Assembly: GCA_019096065.1 (NCBI GenBank)
Contig: JAGUCH010000006.1
Coordinates: forward strand, 3,802,001 to 3,866,000
DNA from: Paracyclopina nana
Taxonomy: Eukaryota > Arthropoda > Copepoda > Cyclopoida > Cyclopettidae
Direction: 5' to 3'
DNA: 64,000 nt
In this document: piece after piece, positions 32,701 to 48,300 of the stretch
Position numbering within the stretch: the stretch's first letter is position 1
How the letters are laid out: each line of letters begins with the position of its first letter
The notes under the pieces: model-generated
Told to the model about the DNA's origin: nothing
What the model saw: the letters and a program-made list of their open reading frames with translations, nothing else
Databases searched by the model: none
Program-made: the position numbers and the translations under genes

Positions 32701-35700
32701 CCGCCTACACAATGAAATGATGGTGAATGGGCTCTTTTTGGCAAATGGAAATGATGTACTATGTGAGGATGTTGTTGGAGAAGACACAGAAGCAGGAAAC
32801 CATTCAAGCAAGATATTTGTCAAAAATTACATACTACTGTTTGGAACGACGACGGCCATCAAGGATAACCTCACATCATTGCATAATGTCACATCAAAAA
32901 ACTTTCATTCTCATTTGGTGACCACGCATGTGGGCTTTGAATGAAAATTGAAAATGTCAGGACAGCCCATAATCGTCACCTTTTTTACATGGCCTATGTC
33001 GTACAGTACACAACAATGAGGCTTAAGGTTTTTTGCTTTCTGTGGCTGCGAAAAGGAAACCTCAACCTGACTTTAAATCCTTTGTAGCAGGCAAGGTAGA
33101 AGAGATATGACGACAAAGTAGAAGGAAAAGTCAGTGCGTGACCAAGCAATGTCTCTTGGATGCATTGGGACTGATTTAGTGGCTGTATGCCTGGTGTGTG
33201 GCCAATGGCTAATCATGTGGCTTCCACGAAATTTTATGGCTGTCTGCTTGTCGTCCATTTAAGACAAAACGCTCGTCAAGATCTTCCAGAAGATGCACAC
33301 ACAACCACCTTGAGTTGCATTAAGCAGTATTTATCACCATACGTTTGAATGGTGTTTGGGTGGCAATGGCGGTAAAAATGGATAGAAGGACCTTTGGATG
33401 CTGCTGCTGCTGCTTCCAGGCTCCCTACCGTGGCAAAGTGCCAAGCTCAATTCTTCCAACATCCATAAGAGACAAAACTAGGGATTGACTCTTCACAATC
33501 AAGGCCGTTTCTTCTTCCATTTGGGTGGTAATATCCGAAAAAAGGTGATTAAAATCCGGAAAAGTGGATCATCTGTAATGCTAGGGACAACAGCTAGCAC
33601 AATGATCGTTTGTAAATAGGAGCAAACTTTTGGGAGGGCGTGGGATAATTGTGTTCACAAAAGTTGTAGAAACAAAAGATGGCAATGATATTCACATGCC
33701 AATCAATTTTGGCGAGCCTTGTTTTTTTTCTTGCAAAAATTCAGATTCTTAACGGACGAGCACGCGGTCACCTATCACGAAATGTGCCATAGAGCACTCT
33801 GACTCATATTGTTGGATTCCAAATTAGGGGTTCAATTTTCATAATGAAGTTCCTGAAGGAAGTCCATAGTCAATGCATTAGTACATATGGAGATAATAGG
33901 CGACATAAACATTTGATTGCTGCCACAGTCTAAACTCGATTTCCTCATATGCTAGAGTATTTTGGGAGATTCCAAAGCATCACTCATCGGGGTTCTCAAA
34001 AGGCCATAAAAGTCTGGGTGGTTTCACTCTTTTTTTGGGCATCCAAAGGGCGCGTCCAATTTTGCATCAGGTGAAGGAATTCGAAAGAAACTAATATGAC
34101 GTCTTGATTATCTGCTCTTCGCCTTTGTCGTGAGTCAAAAGTGTCATCCGAATACAATGCCCCGAAGAGAAATAATGCCTGGGCATGCATACAAAACTAG
34201 CATTCGTGCCCAAAAGGACGTGAGAGATGCACACGTACGTCGACCGGCAGCAGCATCTTCGTTCGTGTTAAACGTTGTTTCAATGCTATAGCTTGCAGCT
34301 GAAGAAAACTTGGGCATGACCTTCAAATCCGACCACTCATGGCTTCAAGAATCCTACTTACGTACGTCTGGCGACGAAGCTCGTGCGGTTTTACCATTTT
34401 CATCCATATTTCGAGCAACACCCACGATCTAAAAGGAATTTTTCAATTTCCAGGGCATAGGCTTGTGTATGGTGGAACCAATGCATAAACGCACAAGCAC
34501 CTTTATTATTCTGCATATTGGCAGTTTTTCAAATGCTCAGCCAGTACTGGCAAAAAATAGCATAAGGTACCAGGCCAAATCCACGAATGACTGGGAGCTT
34601 TTTTTACACACAAGGAATTGGCAAAACCTTAAAATGGATGGGTGACAATGTCCACGGATGAAGAAGACAAATGGCATCCTTGCAAAATTATGCTTGAATA
34701 TATTTAAAACAAATCTTCTGCTTACCTTGTTTGTATTTTAACAGCAAAAAATGAACCAAGGTGTAACCTGCATGTGACCCTTTGGGCTTGATTAGCTACT
34801 TAATAAACTTAGAGAGTGGACAACGCCAAAAGTTAGCACTGTGGTTTCAGCTGCCAATTTCAATAGTGGTGCCTTTTGAAAGCCACTAAAGAAATCTAAG
34901 GCAATTACTTACCTTAATTTAGAGTTTACAATGAGCATGCTGAAGGAAAAACCCGAATCCTTTGCTAAAGAATTCAGTATTTAATTTTTCGTAAATGATA
35001 TAAAATAATTGAATAATTTAATAAGGAGTTTAGTTTATTTAGTACCTAGGCTTGATGAGGAAACTGATTGTAATATCATAAAAAAACCTCAGTGATTCGT
35101 GATGGTGTCGCAAATTAGCATATATTGGTAACTCTTTCAAATTGACCACACTCATCTATAATGGGAATGGCATATCTCGTGCACAAATGCACACGATCTA
35201 TGCTATGCAAATCCCAACGGAATTTGAACATCTCTCGCGCGCACAGGGGCCCGTCAAATTGAGGCCAGATACCAAAAAATCGTATCAATTCTGGGATCTT
35301 GCCTGCTTTGCTGTTGGTGTGAAGAACAGTAATAATACTACAAGGTCAGAATTGGATCAGTCATAATTGCGGCTCAAAAAGTAACATCAAGATGTTGTTG
35401 GCGTTTCCTGACATTGACTTTCGACATGGTCTGTCAAAGCTTGAATTGTTGATGCTCTAGTAATTGATTCTTTCAAGCCTTGATGCCACCTGAATATTGA
35501 ATTTCCTGCCCCAGGACGATTTTTTGATGGAGAGGTTCATGGCCTTCTTTTACTGTTTTCCTACGACAAATTGGATCACCTAGCGTGGTGGCCGCGCATC
35601 CATCACAGTTTGAGGACAAGTTAATTACAGGCCTCGCTTTAAAAGCCCCAATTCATTAGGTCGATGGCCACGAAGAATTGAGAGCTTATCTGGCGCTTTA

Positions 35701-38700
35701 ATCATCCATCAAGATGACATTTTGAGGCCTTTTTGAATAGTAATCATAGGTCACCCGGAAGCCACAATAAACAGTAATATCTATTGAAGAAGATACAATC
35801 AAAAAGGTTGAACTCGCGCACTTCTGCTACTAATCTGATTTGGAGCAATAAATTCAACTTTGCACTTTTTTGTTGGCAGAGCGTTTCCGAGTTTGAATTG
35901 TGGCATCTCAATGATTCAATCATTGAGCATGACCCCAAGGCCCTCAAGCAGCAGAAGCACCGATCAAAGGCGAAACAGATGAAACATCACCAGCCATATA
36001 ATTTTGAAGACCTACCCGATTGTTTCATGTGCCAACGCAACGCAAGGATACATACTTGGTGGTACATAGGATATTAAAAAGGGGCTGCATATTCAATTTA
36101 TGGACTATTGACAGATAAGAGGCAATCTTTATGGCTATCGCCCAAGAGCTCAAGTTTCCTGAGGTCTGGGAGGTAAAAAAAGATGAGACGAACAATAGTT
36201 TGCAGATTCGGGACCAAACGTGACCTAGGCAGCAACAACAGGAAGATAGATTCACGCGAGGAGGCAACGACGAAACTAAAAAGATGATGACTTTTTAATC
36301 GCATTTGAGCATCACCTAAACAAAAACGGCAGGTAGGCTTGATCCGCCCCGTTCCTGACATTGAGTACAGGCACAAAAAATAAAGATGAATCGTGTGGAA
36401 GAAGAAGACTTTTGGGCGAAATCGACAACTACCAATACACCTAAATATATCTTTCGTAGCCAAATCGTTCGCGCATCTGAAGCATTCAATAATTACTTCC
36501 ATCAGATCGAAGCATTCGCCCCAACTTTATCCCGAAGATTCTTGAAAGATAAGATACCAATTCTGGAAGAAGCTGCAACAGGGAACTGTTGCTGGATCGC
36601 AGGCAAATTACACGCTAGGCTCATATACTCATTATCCTTAATGTTGGCCTCGCGAGCCTGTTTCCCATAATAAGTTAAAAAGTTTTAATCATAGGGGATG
36701 TTCAACTAGGCATTTCTCGGAGCACGGCCATTTGTTCATATAAACAAGGATGTTTTCCGACTGCTTAACGCACGTTGAAATGTAGGGCTCCTCTCGTGAC
36801 ATCTAATCTAAAAAACATGGAAAAGGTTATGCCCCAACTTGCCTCAATTTGACCTCCAAACAACGCACGTATGGGTATCAGTGTACTCCACCAGCAACAG
36901 TTAGCTCGTTCCAAGATTTATACCATGAGATCTTCCTTGATTGTATTTGCCTTAATGGTACGTAGATGCAACCATTACGTCAACGCTTTTTTCTGTCTCT
37001 TCGAAAAATAAAGCATCACGCTTATTGCCTATCCGCAAGCCGGATATGAGATTGCCCACACGAGTGTGCATCCATGCACAATTCGGTGTTGCTCTTTATA
37101 CCAACATGAAATGGGGCATTACAGGCTCTTCCATAAAAACTTCACATAGTACTTAAACGTCCTTTACATCTGTTTTGAAAAGGAGGCTGCAAGAATGTTA
37201 AATTGGCAGCCATTAAAAATACTATTAGCCCTGGTCAACATTCATATTTCACATTCTGGTCCGTATTTGGCAATTTAGCCAAGCAACTCTTTTCAGAATG
37301 TGAAATCAGGGCAATCAAAGGTATTATCAGCACATGAAATTGGCAGGCTAGCTGTGAAGGAGCCTGTTAATTGTTCATGCACAGTAATAACAATCATATC
37401 ATTTCTTCTCCTTTTTTCATGACAACCAAGCCGCAAAATGTCAAGCCAACGTGTGTGAAACGACTGACATGGCATGAGAAATGGATTACTATATGACCTG
37501 GCGGAAGACGAGTCATCTAATTTGCAATCCATATCCGGCAACAACTGTTTGGTGGCTGATTGAAATAACGGGCGCGGGGATTGAAACCAAAATAGCATGC
37601 ATTTGGTTTTTTCTTACCCTCCAAAAGTTTATATTAGTTGGTTGCAGTAAAGTTCAGGGTCGCACCGACTCATCCTCAGGAGATGTTAGCATGAGAAATG
37701 AGACTCGTTAGATGCCTTGCAACATTGGATTTCCCTCTCCTCTGTGGTGTTTTTATGACTGCAATAGTCAATGCTCCATAATGAGGACATATTGAAAATG
37801 AATTACACGAACGCGCGTGGGTCGTAAATCTCAGTCATCCTCGATTATTGAGTCCGAGTTGACTTTTTCTCGCGAGACCCCTTCCAGCTCTTTTCATGCG
37901 CGTATCGTATAGAAAATGGCTCGAAGCAAGCTGTGTTAATAGTCTGTTCATGAATGGGTTATTTTTGCCTATCCACAGATATGGATTGCTCCGAAGAAAA
38001 TAAAAAGCGCATACAGCTATGCGACTGCAAAATAATATTAGTACAATATTACGTTGAGGAACCTTACTTTTTAACCTTTTAGCTTTAAGACAACTGGGAT
38101 ATGGAATGCTAAGAATTGTAAAATTATCTCATTTTATAGCACATCTTCGAAGCTCATATATTAATATGGGGAAGAGCAAGAAAAGAAAACTGAAAAATTA
38201 TAAATTTTCCGACGGTGCTGAGAATATTTTATAATTCCCTAACTAGTTTAAAAACTTTAGTATTTCAAATTAGCCATTTTGAATGAAAACGACAAAATTT
38301 CCGACAAGTTCTAAGGCGAATTCATCGCACGGAAAGCTGAATTCTGAAAGACTTCATTCTTTTTCTACGCGCAATATTGAAAAAGCAGTACGCGCAACCT
38401 AACCAGGGCAAGGAAAAGCTGGAAATGATGATTGATGGCTACTTTGGCTAGTATGATTCATGATGCAAAATAATTAACAGTTTTCTAAACAACAGGGCAT
38501 GAAATGTGTCAGACAGACATAATATTTCTTGTGGAGCAGTTTTCGCAACAAAATTTCGATTCCCTTTTTTCCATCGAAAAGTTTGTCACACGAGAAGATA
38601 GCGACCACAAGCTTCGCACTCCCTGCTAATTGATATTTCCAAGGGGCAAATTCTGGTTCCCATGCATAAGAAAATTACGACAGACACCGGCAAAAATTTT

Positions 38701-41700
38701 TGTAGGTCACAATAAAAATCGGATTTATGCTTACATCTGTAAAACCCGTCCGGACGGCGTCGTACTCCCGTATGCTTCATTAGCTAATGGACTTCTTTAT
38801 GGGAATTTTTCCGAAAAATATTCATGGCCGTCCATTAAAACAAAAAGGAGAAAATGCCACTTCGTGAACAAGCAAAAAAAGTTGCATTTGCATGATATTT
38901 TTGATGAACTGTTTCACAACTTTCTCAACGGCTCATTGGTATTTTCAAGGTGCATTTATTTATGAAGCACCTCCTATGGAAAGATTCTGCGCGATTCGGC
39001 AATTAAAACCATGTGGGTGATAATTAGTCTATCTGATCTCATTGAAGCCAGGGAACTGTCTCTTTCACAAAACCAGACTCAAGCCTCTCACAACGAGAAT
39101 AATAGAACCATTAACGCAAGCAAAAACACGCCCATGAAAAATGAGTTAGCGGCTTATGCGACATGCTACTGTGATCCATGGCTAAAAGGTCGCGTAGTGT
39201 GGTTTAATTCTTGGATCAATGTTGCATGAGGGTTCCATTCCATTTGCTGCAGTTGCTACAAAATGATAATTCTTGCCTGTGTACATCATGTTGACGTAGA
39301 AAGTGATTGCTGCTCCAGTTTCACTCTTTCGTCTGCTATGGCCAAATTGCAAATGTATTATTTGCAAGGCCCCCCATAAGTGATTTACAGGCATGAATGT
39401 AAAGAGTGACTACTTGGCATGTAATTAAATAAGCTGCACACAACAGAGTAATCTTTCACCATAAACCAACAACTAGGCATAAATCTTTATCTACTACGGT
39501 AGCATGTGCTTTTTGTTGGCTAGGCTTTATGAAGCAGAAATTGGTTGTTGACTGCTATATGGTTGAACATAACATTTCCCTTTGAGAGCATAAGTAGCTC
39601 AAGACACTGGTATTGTTATGGCTGAGCCACAAGCTGAAGTAAGGTTCAAGTTGGATTTGCAAAATGCCTTTGAGGCTCAGAAGTGTTTCACTTCCCTCCT
39701 CGACAGTAGTAGAGCAGCCACAATCGTGAGTGGTTTATCCACTCATCATGTTTGGACTTTTAAAAGCCAATATCTCAAAGTTTTTTTCCAGCCTTTTTTA
39801 AACTTTCTAAAAGTAATTACACTCTTTCATGGCTTAAGTGGACAAAATGACACCTAATTTTATTAAGTGCCATCAACATGCAATGGTTGCATCAACTCTC
39901 AAGTCAAGATGAAACAAGAGTGGCCACAATAAATTTTATTTTTTCCATTGGGCTGCAGTTTGAGGGCTGAGTTTAGAGGCTAAACAATAACTTTTCTATT
40001 CCCACACCGTGAGAATCTAGATCACAAAAGAAGAAGTGTGCACTGATGGGACACGCAGGATTTACAAGAGCTTTTATGCAACAAGCACCAATAAATTTAT
40101 TTTCAGTTTTTCTGATAAGATTGGTTTGCGTTAGGGTATTGCTCAAAAAATCGAATTATTTTGTCAGCTTACCAGAATCAATCAACTGGAATTGAGAATC
40201 GTAAAAACTAAGCAAGCGCAAGCGTAGTAGGCAAAAAGACAGGCCGATCCCAAATTTTCAATGGCAAGAGCCGGAGGATTCTATAAGGGGAGACTGAAGC
40301 GGAACGTTACGAAAATAGCTTGACCTTTTCCTTTTGAAGCGTCATTGGGTTTTATATTTCAGACTCTGGTAATCAGAACTGCCATTGCAAGCAGCTACCT
40401 TACCACAACCGAACAATGAAAGCGAATGATATCGTGTACCTATTTATTATAGTTGCTCTAAGCAACAACTGCTGTTGGTCAGAATTGGCATTAATCTTTG
40501 GCGTTGCAAATGTTTGTGGTGACTCCTACTAAGCTATGCAAAAATAGCACCAGATGCCTGCCTCACGCATAGCTGACATGTTTATTGGCGAAGAAGCCGT
40601 ATCAATGCTAGTGCTTGTAATTACTGCTTGGACGTTTACGTGAGCTATAAACGTTGCAGCGTTGCTTGACCGAATTTCCCTCAACTTCCCCTACCTACCA
40701 ACGCGACGCAGCGTCGCGTTGTAAAGCATAAATGGCATTTCCTCTTCTTCAAAATCGCTCTTACTTAGGAGAAATTGTAGCAGGCAGCGCTAACTTTTTT
40801 TCTCATCGAAAAAAGAACGAAGGAAAATGATGCACTATTACGGGCATACAAATCGTTCAAGAATAACTAATGTGTGTTTGCGAATGTTGAACAAAATGCA
40901 TAGAGGCATAATTTGATAAAGATGGATGAGCCAGTTGTGGCTAGAGCAACCTCAAAATTTGCTTTAGTTTCAGTGAGAAACACGAAAAGTATCAATTAGT
41001 GTCAATCCAAAAATAGACTCCTGTCATTTGCCTAATAGGCATTTTTCACAGCTAGATTGCTGCGGCAGAAAAACAGACATTGTGGTAGACATACGAACCT
41101 TTTAAACACTTGCTTACTTTTAAATTAAAGCTTGACCGCGATTTGTTTTCTCAATAAATTGGAAGATCTGTATCTTCAGGGCAAAAATAAGATGGCATGA
41201 CAATAGCGAAAATGTTTGTTTACGATTTTATTGATCGCTTCGATTCCAAAACCATTCTGTCAATATAGGGAAAAAGGTAGTAATTTAGTCGGTTATTGCT
41301 GCAGAGAAAATGCTGAAAATGTCGAAGATCTGCAGAATGTAGCCATTGTCACCGAGAGGCAAATGTTTTATTTTGTTAGCTATAATTTGCTTATCGCTAC
41401 TACAAGTAGCTGAGGCATAAAAGGTAACTGTTACAGCAACAATTTCAGGATGTGTCCATATACACAGTCAGAGCTGTACCATATGCTAAGCAAACACGCC
41501 TTCCAATTTCGTGTACACTGGAGTTTTTGACAAATTATTTTTCCTTGAGGAAAATGTTGCCTTCTGTTCCATATGCAATCTCATATAGCATATTCACTTT
41601 GTGAAAAGGTGGTGCAGCGCACAAAGGGAGCTTTTAATAGCCGATGTTTTCGAGGAAATAAAAAAAAGTTGGGAAAAGTTGCCATGATGATAAATTTACC

Positions 41701-44700
41701 ATACACGCGTCTCGACAGAGCAGCATCTGCACTCAGTATCAGCAGCGTGTGTAAGTTGGAAAATTCCCTCTTACATTATTTTCACACAAAGTTCTTATTC
41801 AGAGAAACTTTTTTCCCGACTAAACAACTACTCTGACAAAGTAAACGTGCGCGTCAACCCAAGCATTGTCTTCTGAGATTAGATGACGATCCTGTGATGA
41901 TGCTGAAAAGGCGTCTCAAGGCAACCGAATGAAGCATTAGAGGAAATTGCAGTCTTGACCGGCAGAAACTGCCACCATTACTTGCAAAATTCACAGTGCA
42001 AATAAAGTCATTTTCTCAAGGTAGAAGGCAATCGATGAACACAATCAGCAATATGCAGTGATCATTAGGCTGGTGGCTATGGTCAACAGCAAATAGTTTG
42101 GAGTTCATTGAAAATAAGTGAATCATGTGTAATCAAACGAAAATAATCATCATCTTGATATCATGCATTTGCAGCTGTCACAGCCATTTTCTTTTAGGCC
42201 AATTTGGCTGCCTCTGATAGCTGGTTGTAGTAGTATGTGTCAGTCTTTAAATTGCACACTAGCACAATTCAAACGGTTTTAACCCTCTTCTCATATCGTG
42301 GGAAAATTGGCATATCCTTGTGAGTTTCGGACACAATAAACGCGCGTGAACTGCCAATAAAATCATTTTTTGTTGCAAATCCTAAATTTCGACCGAGTTT
42401 GGCAATAAAGCCATTTTCTGCTTCATATCATCCTGATTAGAGCAAAAAAAATATTGGCAGAAAAACGGCCATCTCATTTGTACATTTTCCCTCTTTCAGG
42501 ACGGGTTAATTGAAACATCAGGAGTGTCCGTCAATCATCGTAACAGATTGTCCAGAAATTCATTACTCATCCATCTCAATCTGTTGGATGCAAATTCGTG
42601 AGAAAGCAGTTTCCAAGTGCGGTTTTGAGTGCATGCAATCCGATCATTGATTTCTTCACATATATGCCAATCAGATGTGTCCGAGTAAAAGGATTTTGGA
42701 ATTCATCATAAGGGTGGTGAGTAAATCCTGAGAACGGATTCCCACGGTGAGGGTATTTTGTCATCGTTAAATCCCTCTCGAAAGTGTCACAATCACCCCC
42801 TGAAGATGTTTACGAGATGCTGCTGCTGCTGCGCCGGAATGGATGCCAAATTTACGGCAGTCAAGCATGGCAACCATCTTGCAGTTGTCTCAACACATGA
42901 CGTTCTGCGTGAAAATGTGTCAATTGGCAACATTGCCATGACCGCAAATGATAACACCACAACTACTACGTAAACCCTTCTTTCCATAACCTAATTGTTG
43001 TCTGGCTCTCAAAATATTGTCTTCCGCGGTTTTAGGCTCAATTGATTTTGATTGCTAGTACTTTATATATCAGAGTACAATTTGCTTTTTGTTCACAAGT
43101 TTTTGTCTTCTCAGTTGTTGACATTGATACACTTTAAGATAATAATGCTGGCGTTTTTGTCTTCGCCAAAAAAGCTTTATAGGCCATTGAATGCCAGGAA
43201 GTAATAGCAAAAAGGGGGAACGAAAGGAGATCGAAAACGTATCAGCTTTCTCTCTATTAGGAAACTGTCAAACAAGTCAAATCTCTTTATGAGTAGCACG
43301 TGTGTGAGAAAAATGGCAGCAGCATCATCCAACTTTCACATGAAAGAGTTTCAGAACACTGTGATGATCATGGCAGTTGAACCAGGACTAACTACTAAGG
43401 GTGAAACATATAACTAAGTGTTATTACAAGTGCTCTAATTTTTCTCTTAATTGTCCAGCTCTGCATGGCCAAGAGTGCAGGCAATATGATTCCTGGTCAA
43501 CAGTTGGCTCAGTTCCCTGAAATCATCACTGAGAAAAAGGAGCATACTATACAGAGCCTGGCTGTAATTTTCTGCTTCGATCGTCAAGTGCAACACCATA
43601 CTGAGGAGCAACTTTCAGTGATAGACCACAAGTCAAAAGGGGGAAACCTTCAACGTCATGCTATATACTGTAGAACTAAGTGCATTGGCAAAACGAAGTA
43701 ATAATCAACTGTTTTCACTTTTCCCTCTCCTATATTTTTTACCTCATCCCTCGTACTGCTTGCTGGCTTATGTCACACACAAACACCCCCATCCAGAAAA
43801 AAGAGACCTGCGCTGATGATGACAAGAATTATTTATTGCAAAAAAGAGAAAACATCAGCACACTTACCTTATTTTATTGCAGTCATCACCATGGGCTAGC
43901 GTCAATCTGCCCTGAAAAGCAGGGCTTGCCTAATTGGTGCATTTTATGCCAAGTGGACTTGATGCTGGCAGTGCAATTAGGGAAAAGTGCAATTCTTCTT
44001 GTTGCAGAATCCAGCTCTCTGCACGAGGGTAATCGAATCATGATGGCGAAATCGCCTCAAAAAACCGGAAAATCTCACACGACCAACACAAATTGTGAGA
44101 AAACAACATATTGTGGCAGTGTGTCAAAATGCACTGCACACACCGTTCTTTCACAACTAACTTTCGGATATCTTGATGCCTCAGTTATATGCATGAGTCA
44201 CGTCAAGTTAGCCAAAATGTGTTCCAGCTCACACATACAAATATACATAAAGTATTTGGAACAAAAACCACGTGGTTTATGACCGATGAAACCCCCTATG
44301 TTGTTCTACTTTTGTGAGACTTACCGCACAATGAGAACACTGACCCCCCACCAGGTGAGAATTGGATCTGAAACAACTAGGACAATTGCCGAGATTAGCT
44401 TGAGAAAATGATATTTTTAAGCGCAAAGATAACTAGATTAAGTATTGCTCAGTGAATCATGACTATAGAAAACCAATGACTCATCCAGGATAGAAAATCA
44501 GGATTACATTGATGCATTTGCAATCATTCCCTTTGACTTGGAAGCAGAACCGGATTTCCGTTCGAGGCCTGCTGACCCATGAGAAACACGATGAAGCACG
44601 CGGCGCAATACCGCGACCACCGACGGGTGTGGTAAGTTTCGTCAATTGGATGATTGCCAGGCCTAGTAGTATGAGCGGACAATGTAAGCTCAATTACATG

Positions 44701-45397
44701 CATGTCACGAGGGACGCCCCATGCAAGATTAAGGCCACGATGATTAAACAAATTGCTACGTGAGCAGAAGGTTTTATGTAAACTATATTCAAGCCTGATT
44801 GCGAAACCAAAAAGTTCCAACATGAGCCATAAAAAACCTAGGCAGCAACAATAGGACCATCATCTTTCTGCTGTAAAAATTTCGAGCCCAAATCTGCGAT
44901 CAGCCATGACATTAAAGAATATTGGTCAACCTTGTATTTTCTGTATTTATGGGAGAATTTCCCTCGCCACTCTCCACGGTTGACTGGTTAAGTGCGCTCT
45001 CGCACCTGGCCAAAAAGGACTTTTTCAAAGTCGCCTTGCAAGTTTTTCCACGTGATCCGCGCTAACGCGAATCACGCATCACACACGAGCTCGCAGGTCT
45101 AAGAAAGTGACTTGGCGTCTGTCCGTCCGTCCGTCCGTCCGACCGACGTTGAAATCTCCCCGGCTTCGGCGGACAGTGCGACTTGCGATTCGCTCTGATA
45201 TACACGAGAGCAGACCACTCCAATAGTGTCCTCAATTTTCGGTGCAAAAATCATGGGTACATTGAAATGAGTAACATGTAGTGTGCACAGTGCTATGAAC
45301 CCCCTAAACGCATACATATGATATAGAATGGAGCTAGAGGAAATATGAAGTGCAGCAGTTGCAGAAGAGGTATCCAGACTAACAGTGATCTGCCGTG
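29750..45397. other. 15.6-kb gene-poor interval
   Basis: No exon, RNA gene or mobile element could be supported here. Open frames reach at most 200 codons (43680-44282) and look random: no domain, no signal peptide with continuation, and no splice-linked partner. It may hold regulatory DNA or a 5' non-coding exon of the mucin-like gene. Confidence 0.45.
45117..45147. repeat. (GTCC)n tetranucleotide repeat
   Basis: Five successive near-perfect GTCC units followed by degenerating GACC units, about 250 bp before the start codon of the mucin-like gene. Confidence 0.85.
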
Positions 45398-48300
45398 ATG
45401 CTGCTCGGCCGCAGGGTCAGGTGGAAAATGGGCAGGCTTGTCCTGCTCTGGCTTTCCTTTTTGCCCTTTTTGAGGGCTCAACGGCCGTCGTCGACGCAGC
45501 AGCAAATGCAAGGCATGTACGAAACTCAGGACTCTTTCGGAGATACCATCAATGTCTTCAACTTGACCACAATCAGCCCCATCGAGGCCGAGACTGCGAC
45601 CAAAGTGAGCGCTGAGACTATAGAAACGATTCTTGGGGCATTGGACAATGCAGCCAACGGCTTGGAATGGGCCCAAGTGTCCACTCTTGACGCAAATGAG
45701 TACACGACCCAGAAGCTGCCCTCGGAAGAGGATTTTGACAATATGGGCGCTTTTACTGTGATACCAGATACCGGCCTCGGTGCAGGCATGGTTGAGGGAG
45801 GCTCTGAACGCCCCACTGAGGAAGGAGGGGATGCCAGTGAAGTTACTAATAATGGAAGTGAAACCGAAGAAAATGTCCCACCGACGGATCCTCCAGAATT
45901 TCTCCCACCCACCGACTTTCCCTTCTTTCCCGATTTTGGGGGAGGGCCCGATGGGAGTGTGGACACACCCTTAAACCCAGGACAGGCCATTGGGGAATTT
46001 CTCCCGGAAAGGCCTGAGCTCCCTCCAACGAGTTCTCCCACTCCAGTTCCTATTGATACTGACGATGCCCAGGTCGTTGAAGCGAATGGGGAAGATACCC
46101 CTGACGCCATTGAAATCGTGGCGATAGACGATGGCTCGGGCATCAACGCTACAGTGATCGAAACCAGAGCTTTCGACATGACGACCTACTTGTCAGACCT
46201 AGAAACAAGAATTGTGTTCAATAGGCTGGACAATGGTATCAATCAGCTCCAATGCACGGTGATCACGAGAACAGACCGGCTCTTTAAAGATGAGAAAGGC
46301 AACACGCTGGACATCGAGTATCTGCCAACGATTTACTTGGTGGATGGTCGCACCGATTGTCATGGTCTCGTAGAGGAGGGCGGCGAGGCCCTAGTCAAAT
46401 TCATCGGCGCAATCCGTTTCGCCGGCATCGTAGTGGCTGACATTACAAGCGTGCTCACATTTGACGAACTGTATAATAGGTGCATAGCAATCTTGGTCAA
46501 GAAGAACTTTGTGACCGTGGACGGAACCATCGTGACCGAGACGGACGTTATTGCGTCCGTGTCAACAGCGAGGCCGCCCATTATTTCCTCACCAGACGAG
46601 GGAAGCCCCCTAGCTACGAGGCCGCCTCCAGGGGTCGCCGTTGATTACGTTCCTGACTCTGGGCTGATTGCTCAGCCTCTTCCAGGAATCTCAGACTTGC
46701 CTCCACATCAGGGCGCTCTATCAGAGCCCACAGTGCCATCGGCCGGAGATAACGTCGTCACTCCCCCCACCATTGAGGCTGGCGAGGGGTTTCCCGACAT
46801 TGACATTCCGCCGTTGCAGCCACTTGATACCGAGGACTTTTGGTCAAATTGGCCAGTTATTGAAGTGTCAACGGCCGTTAACACAAGGCCGACACCTCCG
46901 CCAACTACGACAACAACAACCACGACCACCACGTCTACAACACAGCCTACCTCGACAGCAAGATTTTCCACAACAGTAGCCACTGACAGGCCAACCAGAC
47001 CAACTACAACTATCACTGCAGCAACCAGGCCATCAACCAGACCAACTTCCTCAACCACCACCACCACAACAACAACAACAACCAGGCCAACTTCCACAAC
47101 AACAACTACAACCACCACCACAACAACTACTACAACCACCACCACAACTACCACCACAACTCCCACTACGACAACTACTACAACCACCACTACAACTCCC
47201 ACTACGACAACTACAACACCCACAACAACAACCACGACTACTCCAACAACTACCACTACAACAACAACAACCACTACAACCACCACAACAACAACCACTA
47301 CTACTACTACAACTACCACAACCACCACTACAACAACGACTATGACTACTACAACTACCACCACCACTACTAGTCCAACAACCACCACAACTAGTCCAAC
47401 AACGACCACTTCAACAACAACCACTACTACTCCCACAACAACGACTACAACTCCCACAACAACCACTACCACTTCCACAACAACCACTCCCACAACAACT
47501 ACTACCACCACCACCACTACAACGACAACAACGACATCTACTACTACCACGACTAGTACAACAACTACTACAGTTAGAACAACTACAACAACGAAGCAAT
47601 CAACTACCACTCTAGATCTGGGCCCTACTATGCCTAATGATCCGGAAGAAATATCGGCTGGAGATTACGGTGATTACGGTACCTACGATCTATATGGGGG
47701 ATCAGATATTGGTGACCTAGTGTATGGCTCTCCCCCCGAAGTAGACGTTTACGACTACTACGGCTCTGCACCAGCTGCTGACAAAGACCCCGTCATGTAC
47801 TTTGATGAGATAACTACAACCACAGTGCCACCCGATATGTACGATTACCTATTCGCCTTCGACACCCCGTCAAGAAACCGTGTCAAGGGACCCTCGCGCA
47901 AAAAGTTCGACGCTCAGGCCTTGAAAGCTGCCTATGCAGCCATCCTGAACAAGTCACAAATCAAGTCAAGAGTGACCCGAAGATCAGTGTTTGATAGTGT
48001 TGAGCAACTAGCTCGTCAGTTCCTTCAAAAATTCACTGGGCCGACGCCCAAAGTTCTGGGCCTTTTAGACAGAAGAGCTCCAGACCCTTTCCGACAAAAC
48101 ACGTTTGTCAAGATCTCGCTGTCTCAGTTCTCAATTGTCTCAACAGGCACAACAGGTAAGCTTTCCGTAGTTGGTCAGAATGGGCTGGTAGCACGAAACT
48201 CTTCAAATTGAGGCATTTGCAACCGAAAAAAGTAGAGCAACCGCATATTTTTCCTAAGAATTGCAACAATCAACTGGAATTTATAGTTGACAACAGCAAC

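Noticed and set aside
43680..44282. 200-codon plus-strand frame in the gene-poor interval
   Set aside because: No domain, irregular composition and no spliced partner; the length is possible by chance.
45526..46179. 217-codon minus-strand frame under the mucin-like gene
   Set aside because: Shadow of the coding strand with low-complexity Ser/Pro composition.
46708..47610. A 300-codon minus-strand frame that is almost all valine
   Set aside because: It is the reverse complement of the threonine-codon repeat in the mucin-like gene; no start context or domain.
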